This document shows, piece after piece, positions 10,297 to 21,819 of a stretch of 64,000 nucleotides of DNA (within the stretch, counting starts at the first letter, position 1; each line of letters opens with the position of its first letter). The position numbers were made by a program, and so were the translations under genes. Below the pieces are notes generated by a model. That model was not told the DNA's origin. It saw only the letters and a program-made list of their open reading frames with translations, and searched no databases. Source of the DNA: Breviolum minutum Mf 1.05b.01 (Eukaryota; Sar; Dinophyceae; Suessiales; Symbiodiniaceae); contig DF239099.1 in the NCBI GenBank assembly GCA_000507305.1, forward strand, positions 255,946-319,945. The letters are read 5' to 3'.

Positions 10297-11576
10297 GTGG
10301 TTGGTGTGATGGTGTGAATTTCTCATATCTCTCATCAGATATTGGCTTATATCACTTACTTACTTCGCCTCAGAGAACATTCAAGTAACGCACATGTGCA
10401 AGTAAACTTGTGTATCACCCTGCCGACAAGTCATTTCTGCAAGGTGAGTTTCTCAGCACCTTCCAAAACAAGAACTTCTGCAAAATGTGTGGCAAGTGTT
10501 TGCCATAAAAACCATATCTCTGTAAAATTGGTCAAGAAACCATAGAAGGAGATAAACAAAACCCATTTTGCTATGTCGTTTGCTAGAAAACCTTAATCTT
10601 ATAAAACCTTATCTCTCTCATTAGAAAACCACAGAGCAACACCACACCCCATCCCCATCCCCCTAAAAAAAAATTGCTGGGAAGGTTCGGTGTCTTTTCC
10701 AGCGAGCCGTGATACCCACCTGCAACCAAAACCGTAGGGTGTCTGAGGAGATTGTCACTATGTATACTGCTGGATGGGGTGAGCTGTTCTAAAGTGGAGA
10801 TTGCAGAAGTTGGAATTATTACAACTCAGTCTGCGATCGCAGATCAAACTATCATGCAATTATCACTATTCAAACGAAGTGATCTTAAGGATGGATGGTG
10901 AGTGACTGGCAATCGTGCTCAACCCCACAAAAGTTGTCCGCTGAAATGCTGACGATTTAGATGGAAAGCATGGCCATTCTGCAAAAACTCGGGAGAATGC
11001 AAAAAATAACTGAACTCCCACCAAAAAGGAGTATTAAAAGCAAATATGTATTTAAAGCGGTGTAATGGAATATCATATAGGAATCTACCGGTAACCCGTC
11101 ATTTTAAGGGATTATTAACCACCATGATCCCTTAAGAGGCGGCGTGGGTGTGGCATTGGGGGAAAAGGGCCTTTTAAATTCCCATAATGATCACTGGAGG
11201 TTGCAATTCACTGACAGATCCCTTTTTTAAACATCCAAGAAATCATGGCAAGTATCCGATAAGCCTTGATATGACTTTGAGAATGAAATCATGGTTGCTA
11301 ATGGTGGAAAAAATGCTTGTAAACCCTTAAAAAAACAGCAATAGCGTCTGAAAACCATTGTTGTTGAAACATGCCTTTTTCTTTGGGGTCCCTTCCTTCT
11401 TGGCAGGTGCGAACTGTTAGTTTTGGGGAGGGTTTACTTCCTCAGCTATTGAAATTTCAATTGCAAGTTGGTGCATCATGAATCTTAAACGATGCAAAAA
11501 TCCTCCAGAATGGAGTTTTCCTCAAGTACATTCTGACACTTGAGCCATGGAAAAAAAACAACATGCCCTCAACCCT
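9924..11576. other. No gene recognised
   Basis: AT-rich DNA holding the (GAT)n tract and a family F fragment near 11385-11440. No bounded open segment seen on either strand. Confidence 0.4.
10247..10296 (+). repeat. (GAT)n microsatellite
   Basis: About 16 GAT units; a shorter (GAT)n tract lies at 5919-5949. Confidence 0.97.
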
Positions 11577-12044
11577 TTATTGTTGTTGAACTATGGCAAC
11601 ATTCCTGATTTCAGAATCAGGGAGGAACCAAAACGCTTGGTTTGATCCAGCGTAGCTGTACCGCACAATTGCGACCTGCACGTTCCATGACCGCAGTCTG
11701 CTCCACTGGCAAGATTTGGAGCTTGCCAGGACTACGAGCTCTTCGTTGGTCAAACCTTGGAGCGCCTGATCTCTCATCGAAGTGCCATGCCACGGCACAT
11801 GAGAAAGTGTCCGGCCTAGCCAGAAAGCATACAAGTGCTCCTGGCTGGCAGAGTCAGAGCCGAGTGCTTGGGCCATGGCCGCTGCTACTGCAGTTGCAGC
11901 AAAAAGGAGGACCACTCTCACACTCAGCGCATGGTGCGTGGAGGCATATAGCCAAGCTGTCGTCTCAGACCGCAAAGTTGCAGTCAGAGCAGCTGGCCGC
12001 TTGAGCAAGATTGATGCAACTGCCGCAGAAATCCGACGGCCCAC
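11577..12044 (-). CDS. Uncharacterised ORF, GC-richer than surroundings
   Basis: This 155-codon open frame has a predicted hydrophobic helix (LSVRVVLLFAATAVAAAMAQ) and no repeat sequence. Upstream to about 12.34 kb the same strand stays coding-like but in other frames (for example a Cys-rich CAECESGPPFCCNC). No ATG start; GTG or an upstream exon would be needed. It could be an exon block of the long gene, an intronic retrocopy or a decayed gene. No family recognised. Confidence 0.35.
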   Translation of the reverse strand: MGRRISAAVASILLKRPAALTATLRSETTAWLYASTHHALSVRVVLLFAATAVAAAMAQALGSDSASQEHLYAFWLGRTLSHVPWHGTSMRDQALQGLTNEELVVLASSKSCQWSRLRSWNVQVAIVRYSYAGSNQAFWFLPDSEIRNVAIVQQQ

Positions 12045-12344
12045 GGATCAGATCCTTTCTGCACCTGGCCCAAAGCAAAGTTGTTCCAGATGTTTCTGCC
12101 TGCTCAGCACAGAATGCCTGCGATTTTGTCCCTCATCGAAGCATTCCATGTTGGCAATCTTCTCAAAAGTTCTCCCTTTTTCCACCAGTGAGAACCCAAC
12201 GCTTCACTCATCCCTTTCCTTTGGGAAAAAAAACACCACCTCCCATAGGCAACCACACCTGTCATCTTCATGTGGAAGATATCGGTGCCAGTCTCCACGG
12301 GATTGTCATATTCATCATAAGATGTGATAGGCCTCAAGTTGACG

Positions 12345-12470
12345 GTGCTTGGAGGATCATCCCATTTAGTAAGTGGTTAATAACCATGGTTAGTAAGTCC
12401 CCTAAATGGGGTTATTCCCCTTCCAAATGGCCTAAATGGCTTATAAATAGGGGTTACTAACCTCCTCCAA
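12345..12470 (+). repeat. Family B copy B5
   Basis: Followed at once by two family H copies and B6. Confidence 0.82.
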
Positions 12471-12487
12471 GTGAGCTGTCCCCCTTC

Positions 12488-12664
12488 CATTATACAAGCT
12501 GGTTAATGGGGATCCTTATTTCATGGGCTGCTTCGAATCCACATATACCTGGGTAGTGTTTTGTCCCCCTATAATCAGCAAATCACTAAATAGGGACCCT
12601 TATAGTGGCTTACTATAATCGCTATATAATTGGGTACTAGCATCTCTAACAAAAACAGCAAATA
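12488..12664 (+). repeat. Family H copies H3 and H4 in tandem
   Basis: Two diverged copies (from 12488 and from about 12586), each ending with AACAGCAAAT-type sequence. Confidence 0.75.
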
Positions 12665-12682
12665 ACCAGGGTGAACGGGTCA

Positions 12683-12842
12683 CTACTTGGAGGGATCATC
12701 CCAGGACTTGTAAGTGGGTATTAATAACCATGCTAAGTTGTTGTCCTCTAACAATCGGGTCGTGGGACCCCTTACAAATGGCCTTAAACATGAGGGTGAT
12801 CCTAACTACTTACGATTACCTGGGAGCTCATCCTCCAAGTAG
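12683..12842 (+). repeat. Family B copy B6
   Basis: Both ends present. Confidence 0.82.
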
Positions 12843-13494
12843 TTACGAGTTGAGGTGAACTTGACAAGTTGGTCTAGTAGCTCTGGAAGTTTGGTGTTTT
12901 TCCACGAAGATGTTAGGCCTTGTGATGAGGCCTTGTGACAAACCATTGGTTTCCCTTAATATGGCCTTATTAAACCCTGTATATTTCTGGGGGGAGTAGC
13001 TCAGGGGGGATTGGTTGATTTTACCTGCTGATCGAAATCTGGGAGGGTGGGATTTTGCTCCTTGATTACCATTCCTTAAGCTAACATAGTCCCTGAAAGA
13101 TGATTGCATGAAACTACTTTCCTTTTGGGAAGGCCTATTTCCTTCAGTGATCCAACCCGGTAAGACAAATACCATTAAAGCTGACTAGTCCCTACCGGAG
13201 TTGTTGATGCAATAAATCACCATACGAAAATCATGGTCACCTTTTTTTTTCGGAATATAGCATCTAATTTACCTGGCAATTCTTCGTGCCCTTTTTGGGA
13301 TGGTGAAGTCATCCCCACTCAAAAGGTTGTAAAGGTGACCTCCAACTAGTTTGCGGATAGAAACAAAGACATATATTTTTTGAATCACCTGTTATTTCAT
13401 GGTCGTTTATTTTTTCGATGCCTCAAATCATGTTTTTCTCTTTTTTCGGAATAAAATACGTAAAAAATGGGCAATTTGTATGTTCGACTTGGAC

Positions 13495-13591
13495 CCCCAG
13501 GGCCAAGGTACACGTGGAAAGGGATATGCGTAATGATGCTGGTTGGTTGCACCGCTACCACACGATGTGCTGTGCTCAGGCCAGGAAGCAC
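13495..13591 (-). CDS. Exon e53
   Basis: Acceptor GCACCAG|GT; donor CTGGGG|GTCCAAG. It reads ASWPEHSTSCGSGATNQHHY and PFPRVPWPWG. Confidence 0.58.
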
Positions 13592-14057
13592 CTGGTGCAT
13601 GGATGGTGAGGTTTGCATTGCCATTTGGGGGGGAGAAATGATTCACCCCGATGGGGAAAGTGTGCCTTTGATTCATGGGAATCTACGGGTACCACCTCAA
13701 GAGCGTTGGCAATGTTGAGTTGGTGAGAAATCTGATAGCAAAACAAGATCAACAACAACCACACCACCATCAAAAAACACTGAATAAAGTCAGACTCTCG
13801 AAAAACAACTACAAAACAACAAACACAGCTTTGCAGTGCATCACTAATGGCACCCATCTTGGCCGAACGCTGCTTTAGTATGGGGGGCCCAGCAGGGTTT
13901 TGTAATTGTTATCCCCCTTTGATAATCGGTAAATTAGCATTACAAAACAAGCAAACTCCACTCGCAGTCATGGCTTGGAGAGTGATCTTCAGGTTTTGGT
14001 CCATCACCAATTTTTTCCCTCAGTAATTTTGCTACCAGCTTTGCCATAGAACCCTAC

Positions 14058-14131
14058 CTCGAACGGCCATGTGGTCAGGTTCACGGTGATATCTTCCTGG
14101 TTCACAGTGCTCAGTGCGGCAATGGTGAACC
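14058..14131 (-). CDS. Exon e52
   Basis: Acceptor AATGTCAG|G; donor TTCGAG|GTAGGG. Two frames are open: HHCRTEHCEPGRYHREPDHM (chain-consistent) and FTIAALSTVNQEDITVNLTT (more protein-like). The exon itself is well supported; its frame is not. Confidence 0.68.
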
Positions 14132-14535
14132 CTGACATTGAATCATGAGTCATCTTGATTGGGTTCAGGTTCCTTTTGGATCCTGAAATTTCAATGGCTT
14201 ATGAAAGAATCCTGAAATATAACTAAGCAGTATTTTTTCATCCCCCAAAAGAAACAGCAAATATTCCCAGGATACCTACATTTGGCTTAAAAGTTTGGCA
14301 AATGCAGGTAAATATGCCATACATAGATACTATGGCCGTATATCTTTTTCAGGAACAAAAGTGTTCTTGTAGATAACTTTATGCGTATGGGTATGGGCTT
14401 AGCGTTCCCTTTCCCAAATCCCATATTTCAAAACAACTTTTGCGAGGTCCAGGGGTCACCCCCCATCAACGTCCCAAAAAAACAGGTCGGAAACATCATC
14501 ATGTTTAAGCCCCTAAAAAGGTGATGCATAGCAAC

Positions 14536-14577
14536 CTCAACTCCCCCACAAAGAATGGGCACATCCATCCCAAACAC
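14536..14577 (-). CDS. Exon e51 (42 nt)
   Basis: Acceptor GTTTGCAG|G; donor GTTGAG|GTTGC. The chain frame is CLGWMCPFFVGEL. The phase-0 frame VFGMDVPILCGGVE is at least as plausible. Confidence 0.5.
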
Positions 14578-14938
14578 CTGCAAACTCACATGGTTTTACG
14601 TGGAAAAAATGCTTGGTTCTCATGTTGCACCCAAGGTATCTGATGTTGGGACAGCCATCATTTGGGAAGATCATCACATTTACTAGTTGGTTACACTACG
14701 ATAAAAGTAGATGGCACAGCTCCTCCTAAAAACTAAACCTACCACTTGGAGGACTGTGCCATGCAGCGTTGATCCCCATGTGAGTTGTATATATATGGTC
14801 ACCAAAAAACCTTCTTAGTATGTAGTGGTTCAACAAAAAAAACACAATGTGACTCACACGTCGTGTAGGCTTATCCTGGGACGCGGCAGTACCTAAGAAA
14901 AAAATCTACAAATTGAATCTTGAGATTCCAACCTATCT

Positions 14939-15066
14939 CTACCAGGTGGGCCCCTACGGAGTTGTAAGCCATATAAATGGCCTGAAATACATGGGTAACT
15001 GGGGTTATTTCACCCTACTTGTAGGAGTTATAACTCCAGTTATAACTGGTAAGGTGCCCACCTTGT
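14939..15066 (+). repeat. Family C copy C4
   Basis: The right terminus is the donor of e50. Confidence 0.85.
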
Positions 15067-15118
15067 AGTGGTTTCTTTCAACTCATGTGCATTTTTGTTG
15101 CCGTTTGGAAGCTTGAAA
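15062..15118 (-). CDS. Exon e50, donor supplied by repeat C4
   Basis: Acceptor GCATGCAG|T. It reads FKLPNGNKNAHELKETTT. The donor ACAAG|GTGGGCAC is the terminus of family C copy C4, identical in form to that of e8. Confidence 0.75.
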
Positions 15119-15175
15119 CTGCATGCAGCACCATTCAAATTCAAACCCGAGGGGCTAACAAAATGACTTCAGCAC

Positions 15176-15207
15176 GGAGATGCCATAAACCCATCTTTGT
15201 AGGAAAC
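15176..15207 (-). CDS. Exon e49 (32 nt)
   Basis: Acceptor AAATCCAG|GTT; donor TCTCC|GTGCTG. It reads VSYKDGFMAS and joins e50 as SPFKLPNG. Confidence 0.55.
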
Positions 15208-15242
15208 CTGGATTTTCCCAGGTGGAGTCGTTTGACACTTAC

Positions 15243-15302
15243 CGTAGCAGTTGCCATGATGTGTGTGGTCTTGTTCAATGGAAAAAGGAAGAGGGAGATT
15301 TT
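15243..15302 (-). CDS. Exon e48
   Basis: Acceptor ATCTTGAG|AAA; strong donor CTACG|GTAAGTG. It reads KISLFLFPLNKTTHIMATAT. Confidence 0.65.
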
Positions 15303-15937
15303 CTCAAGATTTGGAATTTTGGGACCACAAAAAGTTGATTATTGTTTTTAGTATTGGTTATATATAGGTTCATTTTGAGATTTCAATCATATAATAAATC
15401 CATACTAGTACTGAAATCTTAGTACTGACATGACATCCTGGGTTCCAATCTTGAGTACCTCCAACAACAATTCGTATCGATCAAATTCGAGTTTCATAGA
15501 TACATGGTATGGGATGATGCCCCGGGTTGCCATTGACCACCAAGATGACATTACATTTTTCGCAGGGAATCCCTATAAACCTTCATTTGCTACTGTTGGG
15601 GGAGTAGACCCAAGCAATAAATACATTTTTTGTGAGTGATCCTTAGAAAATTATTTGCCACTGGGGTTTTGCATTCCAAGAGATGGAATGCAACCCATCG
15701 ATTCTCTCTTCCCTCCTTACCGAGAAAAACAACAACAACCTCGAATATCATACCGGCCCCCAGAAAAAAAAACACGAACAAAAAAAACATGTCCTTTCTT
15801 ACCCTTCTGTTGTAACACCAAAAAAATATTGCTTCGCCCGTCAGTTAGACTCATGAAATCTCCAACTTGAACATTCTAGCAGCGGTCGTGTTACATCTGC
15901 AATGAACACACATCCTTTGCGACATTAAATAAAATAC

Positions 15938-16033
15938 TGATTGGTTCATAAGTTCATTAGCAACCTTATAATGACTCTAAACAAATCCCCACCAAGCTGG
16001 GTAGTTTATGACTGTAACTAGTCTCCCGTCTAG
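15938..16033 (+). repeat. Family H copy H5, diverged
   Basis: ACTGATTGGTTCATAAG and CCAAGCTGGGTAGTTTATGA. Confidence 0.6.
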
Positions 16034-16550
16034 AACAACTAAATAACATTAGATATCACTGCTCACCACGAGGAACGTTCATGCCTCATCAGTTTCCCAC
16101 TGAAAAAAAACATGCCATGAGACCATCGAAATTGTCGCGCCACATCCTTGGTGGAAAATCATCGGGGGGGGGGGGGGAGGTGTCAACCGTTACCAAGGCG
16201 CTGATGTTGATAATATGTGCGTGTATTATTCACTTTAGTTTATCTGGCTTGCCCTCAGTAGGGAATGAGGGAATGAATCCCCATAATATCCATGTATAGC
16301 TTCATCATTCAGTTTCATATATCTCCGACTTTCATTGTGGATTTGGTGTTTGGTTGTTTGTTGAATTTCAACTTGCTTTATGCTATGACCCTGCAAACTA
16401 AACACCCATCACCCTTAATTTGCTCAAAGTGTTGTTTTAGTATGTTTTTGCGTTTGTTCTTCTTTTGGCATGTCAACCCTGGAAGTTCTTGTCATCCCTG
16501 GAAGTGTTCAAAAATACCATGCAGTAATACAAACAACTCCATAATTCTAC

Positions 16551-16680
16551 TGGCATGTTCATGGTACTTAGTAAATGGATGATAATTATAACCCCTATAT
16601 GTAAGTAGGTTGTTGAATACGTCCCCTAAATAGGTGAAAGAAACCAACTTACAAACCAGTTACACCCTGGAAGATTAACA
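16551..16680 (+). repeat. Family I element I1
   Basis: Shares GTACTTAGTAAATGGAT, TATGTAAGTAGGTT and CCTAAATAGGTGAAA with I2. Confidence 0.7.
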
Positions 16681-16766
16681 TGGAACATACAAATCACCCA
16701 TTTAGAAAGGAAAATTATCTTCCAAACCTCTATGATAATGTTCCATGTTAATCTTCCAGGGTGTAC
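16660..16766 (+). repeat. Family K inverted repeat K1
   Basis: TACACCCTGGAAGATTAACA with an exact inverted partner; overlaps the end of I1. Confidence 0.9.
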
Positions 16767-16825
16767 TAACTTCCATTGACACCCTCGTATCCCTTCTATC
16801 ACCGAGATGCCAAGGGATCCTCTAC

Positions 16826-16896
16826 CTGCATGGCCGTAGTATTCTCCTCCGTGGATGCGTTGGGAGGTAAGGCATACATGGAGACGCGGCGTAGGC
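16826..16896 (-). CDS. Exon e47
   Basis: Acceptor CGTTTCAG|GC; donor CATGCAG|GTAGAGG. It reads LRRVSMYALPPNASTEENTT. Confidence 0.78.
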
Positions 16897-17304
16897 CTGA
16901 AACGGGGCAGGTTGAACGCGGCCACGGTGAGAGGAGAAGGGATGGATGTCGCCCAGTAAGAACGGTGGAGTTGAGGTTGAAGTGACAAAATTGACAAATC
17001 TTCCAGAATAGGGGGGTCATTTAGGTGCTATAAGTATATATATATATATAGTTTTTATAGTGTGGTGTTGGTACAAATATAAATATCAATATGTGTAATC
17101 ACATTCATAGAAAACAAACTGCTCACAATTCATCCTCAGAAACTTCATCTTCAACTTGTGTTTGCTGTTTTTGTTGACAGGGTTTTGCAATGCATGCCTC
17201 CCTAAAACATCACAAAAAAAGGGTAGGGTTGATGAAACCATCATTTCAGGCTTCCGGACGTTATCTTTAAGATCTCCGCGAGAAAATCTGACATATCGAT
17301 AAGA

Positions 17305-17524
17305 TGACCGGGATTATAACCCCCAACAAGTAGGATTACAACCTCAACTTTTCATTTACAGTATAAGGCCATGTATAGCTCTTAGTTGGTGGTTGAACCA
17401 ACCCATTTGAAAATATGCTCGTCAACTTGGATCATTTCCCCAGGTGGGGGTGAAAATAAAACATATTTGAAACCACCACCTTGATAGGAGTTATAACCCC
17501 ATACAAAAACTGGTAGAGGCCCAT
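17305..17524 (+). repeat. Family C copy C5, interrupted by A2
   Basis: The left half is diverged; the right end GGTAGAGGCCCATCT lies 8 nt from the donor of e46. Confidence 0.75.
17383..17482 (+). repeat. Family A copy A2, nested in C5
   Basis: Inserted within the right arm of a family C element. Confidence 0.85.
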
Positions 17525-17531
17525 CTCGCAC

Positions 17532-17747
17532 CCCCAAGGACATCTTCTTTTTCCGCATTTTTCCGCCCCATTTTGTTCGAAACCACATCTTCGACGTTGA
17601 AAAGTGATGCATCCGCGGTGAGAATGCTACTTTCATCGCCACGGGGATGGACGTGATGAACTTGCAAAATGCTGCCGCGGGGCAACAGGATCTCCTGGGG
17701 ACGGACAGTGCGATGCAATTCCTCAGGGAGGTATTCAGATTTCAGAA
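17532..17747 (-). CDS. Exon e46, ART catalytic-Glu motif
   Basis: Acceptor AAATATAG|TT; donor TTGGGG|GTGCGAG, 8 nt outside the end of repeat C5. Its 71 codons include EYLPEELHRTVRPQEILLPR then GSILQVHHV. QEILLPRGSxxxV matches the ExE strand of R-S-E ARTs (typically ExEvLLPrgt.f.V). The catalytic second Glu is present but the first Glu position is Pro, so Arg-specific transfer may be altered or lost. Confidence 0.85.
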
Positions 17748-17970
17748 CTATATTTATATAAATATGGACAATACATGGGGCACTGTTCACTTCTAACGCC
17801 CCATGTAGGGGACGAATTTCAACGAAACTTCCAGAACAGCTATGGCCCAACTGACTACAGCAGATGGTAACTGATTAAACCCCAAAAAGTCTTTGACTGA
17901 AAATTTGCCAACTCAGCAAATGGCAACACACCCAACTGAGCCACGAAAAAAAAAACTCTTACTTTCCATT

Positions 17971-18160
17971 CTGCTGGTTGTTTCATAGGTATCCTTATAA
18001 TTGGTTTATCATAAGCCCCCCCATAACTGGGTAGTATAATCCCCTATATACCCTAAACAGCCAGGGATTTTTACATTTCAGCATGCCTTAAAGCGGCTTA
18101 TGAATGCTTATTTTCGCATAACTCCTCTACAGCTGGGTATAACTAGTCTGTCTAGAAACT
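17971..18160 (+). repeat. Family H copies H6 and H7
   Basis: Two copies, the second shortened. Confidence 0.65.
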
Positions 18161-18415
18161 AAACCAACTGGGATTGAAGTGATTACTTCTAGGGTCTCCC
18201 ATGTATGTCAGTAACTATGTACTGCAACTAGATAGTAAGTTGGTTTATTTCACCTTTTTAGGGGACCTTATCCAACCTATTTATATAGGAGTGAATTTAT
18301 CCATTTACTAAGTAGCCAGCAAAACATCCGAGGATATGCTGGGCCTTTTTTACTAGACAAGTCCTTGCTGGCTAAACACCTTTACTTTGGGTTGATTGAG
18401 TCGAGTTTGGTAAAC

Positions 18416-18502
18416 CATGCAGATCAAGAAGTCCATCTTCCCAAAGAGCCTCCTCATTGTCAAGGCCACCAAAGCAAGCAACACAAATGATCTGCGCACC
18501 CA
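18416..18502 (-). CDS. Exon e45
   Basis: Acceptor GTACCAG|TG; donor CTGCATG|GTTTACC. The frame fixed by e46 is GAQIICVACFGGLDNEEALW then EDGLLDLH. Confidence 0.7.
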
Positions 18503-18949
18503 CTGGTACTTCAATACCTCAAGGCCCCGACCAAAGGATTGAAATCAAAAAGTGATCATCTCAAATAGACACAAATATATGGCACTGATTGCAACTCACA
18601 CAAACATACCGAACATATGGATGGGCTTCCTCTCCAATCTTCATTCAATAAAATGAGTTGCACCGCAACCTTCAATCAATGAACTGACATGAATTGGATC
18701 CTGCAGTTCTTCCAGCGCAATTCACCCATCCACCACTATATCACCAAAAGTTTCAGGCACCAAATATGAAGGTACTGTACCTTATGCAGTGCTATTTTGG
18801 GGATGGGAATTTTTGCTAACATAAGCCTTACATACAACGTACATATGTCAGTACCCCAATCTTTAATGACTCTAAACCTGGAACCCAAATGTCCCTTGTT
18901 TCGATTGGAAAAGGCCGTGTTTTGGTGGGTTGACCTTTAAAAATAGAGG

Positions 18950-19070
18950 TCAGTTGGGTTCTAGGAATACATTAAATATGCCAAAATTCGCAGCAACACT
19001 GCATCTTCGAGGTCTTCTGGCAACAGCGCATGACGACGTGCATAGAAATTTCCTCAATCGAATGCCACTT
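18950..19070 (-). CDS. Possible exon between e44 and e45
   Basis: A non-repeat open segment. One frame reads NFYARRHALLPEDLEDAVLL, another WHSIEEISMHVVMRC; acceptor GATTGAG| or CTACAAG|. I could not find borders that satisfy the phase change (0 to 1) needed here. Confidence 0.35.
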
Positions 19071-19106
19071 GTAGTTGCAGGTTTAGAGGGAGTCCCAGGT
19101 GGATTT

Positions 19107-19217
19107 GGGTGTTTCCAAAAATAGGGATACCCCAAAATGGATGGTGTATAATGGAAAACCCTAAATATTAAAATGGGATGATTTGGGGGGAAAACCCACT
19201 ATTTTCGGAAACATCCA
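19107..19217 (+). repeat. Family G copy G2
   Basis: Both termini present. Confidence 0.85.
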
Positions 19218-19587
19218 TTTGGAAAAAGGTGGTGGTAAAAATTCATCTGGGATAATTGATGACTTCTGATGTTTTTTTTTGCTGACGAAACTTTCCAGGG
19301 TTTTATCAAATGTCTTGAGTGCTTCAGAAAGTGTGATTTGTAAAACGTTGGCTTGGAAAGAGTAGGACATATTAACCACATCGTGATTTATTGATGATTT
19401 ATGAAGCTTGAAAGATTCAAATAACCACTAGCTCCCCTGAAGAACAGGTTGTCATTGAATTTCCAACTGTACGCCCAATCACAGCTACTGTTGTTGCCTA
19501 ACATGCTAATTCACACTGTTTCCCAGGGTTCTAAACAAATGCCCCCACGACGGTAATGCAGCCAATCTGAGCACATCGGGAACAGAC

Positions 19588-19644
19588 CGAGATTCCGATG
19601 GAACGTGATAAGGAGCAGGACATGTAAGCATCATCTTTGATGTC
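19588..19644 (-). CDS. Exon e44, ART S-T-S-like motif
   Basis: Acceptor GTCACAG|GAC; donor ATCTCG|GTCTGTT. It reads DIKDDAYMSCSLSRSIGIS. MSCSLS occupies the place of the F-x-STS motif of R-S-E ARTs. Confidence 0.65.
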
Positions 19645-20147
19645 CTGTGACCGCAAGTCTTTGTGATGAATGAATGCAAGGAAATCCAATTTCCCCAAAA
19701 ACACATATTTATGTAACAATGAAGGGCTGAAAGCAAACACGGCATCATGATTGATACCCCCAAGCCATTTTATTTGAGAAATGTGTTTATTTCAAAACTG
19801 CAAATATTCCATGACTTGAAGGGATTGACTTATATCCCAGCTGGTGACTTCCTTTGTCAAAAAATCATCTGCAAACCATAAGACTGTTTAAGTGTAGACC
19901 TCAACAAATCACAAGGCCATGAAATTATTCACATCACCCTTCTTGCTTTACATGGTGATTCTGTTCTTCGAAATAAGTTGGTGAAAATAGATGGTTAATT
20001 GATGGAGAACCCGAGAACCCATGAGAATATATTGAAATGTGTTCCGTGGGTATGGATTGCATGAAAATTGACAATAATTTGCATGGAAGCGGTTGAGAAT
20101 GGCAAAAATGACGATGTTGATCATTGATGATGCCACTAAACCTGTTA

Positions 20148-20254
20148 CTAGTTGGTGGTATCAACCCATGTGAAAAATATTGTATAGTCAAAATGGGAAT
20201 CTTCCCCAAGTAGGGATGAACATTCCAAAGAAAATATCTAAAACCACCATCTAG
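20148..20254 (+). repeat. Family A copy A3
   Basis: Both termini present (CTAGTTGGTGG ... CCACCATCTAG). Confidence 0.85.
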
Positions 20255-20721
20255 GTTACTTCTTGTGATCAAGTAACTGCCTTAACTCAACTCACCCGGC
20301 TCCGTCGCAGTCCTTTCTTTGGCTCCCTTCCTGTGTGTTATGGCCCACCTGCTAGCAATTTTTGTTCATGATTTTGTTCCCCCTTGAAGTTGTAGGGTAC
20401 ACCCTGCTAAAAAATCTAACACCTGGTAACATATACCTTTGCTAGTGGTGATTCACCATGGTAAAAAGTAAAACGAGCATCTAAAATCCAAGTTTAGAGG
20501 GTTTGGTATCTCATGCCTTTGCGCTTACACTTCAAGACTCCAAGAAAAAATACTACACAACTTTCGAAAGTCATGGCAACCCCCCCTCTTCATAACTACC
20601 CTTCAAACCTTCCGCACCCTTCCCCCTGCAAATTCCTTCCAAACCAAACAAAAACACGTACATCATCTTTCCCCCCAAAAACAACTAACATAGTAACATG
20701 GGCCTCTTTCAAATGTTGTAC

Positions 20722-20896
20722 ATAAGCCATACTGCTAAAGCCACGCCAAAGAGTCAAGGGTTCCACCAACCTTGGCGCCATCTCTGCCAAGGCATCCAGG
20801 TGTCCCACACGTCGTGTCAGTTCCGAAGAAGTCGAGGAGTTGTGCCGTAAAAAACGGTTCAAGGTGCGGTAGTTGGCGGCTGAAGCATCCACATAC
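20722..20896 (-). CDS. Exon e43, ADP-ribosyltransferase-like N-terminal half
   Basis: Acceptor TTCCTTAG|G. It reads DASAANYRTLNRFLRHNSST, then a LTRRVGHLDALAEMAPRL helix and PLTLWRGFSSMAY. The order YxxLNxxLR, LDxA, PLTLxRG matches the R-S-E class ADP-ribosyltransferases (ART/VIP2-type fold), where the Arg of the xYRG/xWRG strand contacts NAD+. The donor GCTTAT|GTACAAC is weak; a stronger AAG|GTTGGTGG would cut off the R motif. Confidence 0.75.
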
Positions 20897-20979
20897 CTAA
20901 GGAAAAAACAAATGGGGAAAGATTCGTTTGAGATGGAAGAGGGGAGAACATGGGAGAACTAACAGTTAGGATTCCCTAC

Positions 20980-21007
20980 TGAAAATGGAATGTCATCCTG
21001 GTGGTGA
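20980..21007 (-). CDS. Exon e42 (28 nt)
   Basis: Acceptor GATTCCAG|TC; donor TTTTCA|GTAGGG. It reads TTRMTFHF. It is the only segment found that links e41 to e43 in phase. Confidence 0.5.
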
Positions 21008-21657
21008 CTGGAATCCTGTGTGGAAATGGGATGTATGTAAATAAGAAGAAGCATCTGTTAAACAAATACGTATGCTAGATGTATATATTTTAAACAATGT
21101 GTAATTACACATAAAAACATTACCATATTTGTATATTTATATCTGTAATATGCACCCAAATCAGCCTGGCCACCGGGAAGGTTTGTTTTTTTAATGGAAC
21201 GTTCCTTTTCCCCAAAGCGTACCAAGCCGTTGACTTTTTCCTGAGATTTTAGTTCTCAAATCTCATTTTTATGGCAAGACCAACCCTGTAAATCTGGGCA
21301 GACAAAAACAAGCTGAGCGGATAAAACAACTTGGATCCAAATCAAGGTGAGTGCACCAACAAAACAATGATCCAATGGGTATAACTCGCACATCTTTTCA
21401 TACAGTTGTGTATAAGAGATATGGGAACATCAACATTTTTTGATTTTGTTTGCTGGCAACAAAAGCATAGGGAGGAATGTCAAGTGGCACCAAAGTATTC
21501 TATATGATCCATTCGTTCCAGATATTTGAATGATATTTCCATATCAATTCAGGGATTTCAATCATTCTAATTCTGGTGGAGTCCTCAATGAAAATAATGG
21601 GCTTTTTGTAACAAGCCCATTGGTCTATGGTGTTATCGTTGCTGGCACCCGACATAC

Positions 21658-21803
21658 CTTGACAAACGTCAATGTGAATTTTTGAACCCAGTGGCCACTT
21701 CACAGTGTCTAACAACTCGCCAGCAACCGCACTATCACCAGACTCGAGCTCTGCATAGAAGGACATGATTGGCCACAAGGCGCCTATGAAAGGCAAGTTG
21801 CGA
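21658..21803 (-). CDS. Exon e41
   Basis: Acceptor ATTTTAG|T; donor GTCAAG|GTATGTC. It reads NLPFIGALWPIMSFYAELES and DTVKWPLGSKIHIDVCQ. B7 begins 16 bp upstream in the intron. Confidence 0.8.
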
Positions 21804-21819
21804 CTAAAATCATTGACCT

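Noticed and set aside
18420..18540. Plus-strand open reading (KKSIFPKSLLIVKATKASNT) and a minus hydrophobic frame
   Set aside because: Only the minus frame GAQIICVACFGG satisfies the phase of e46.
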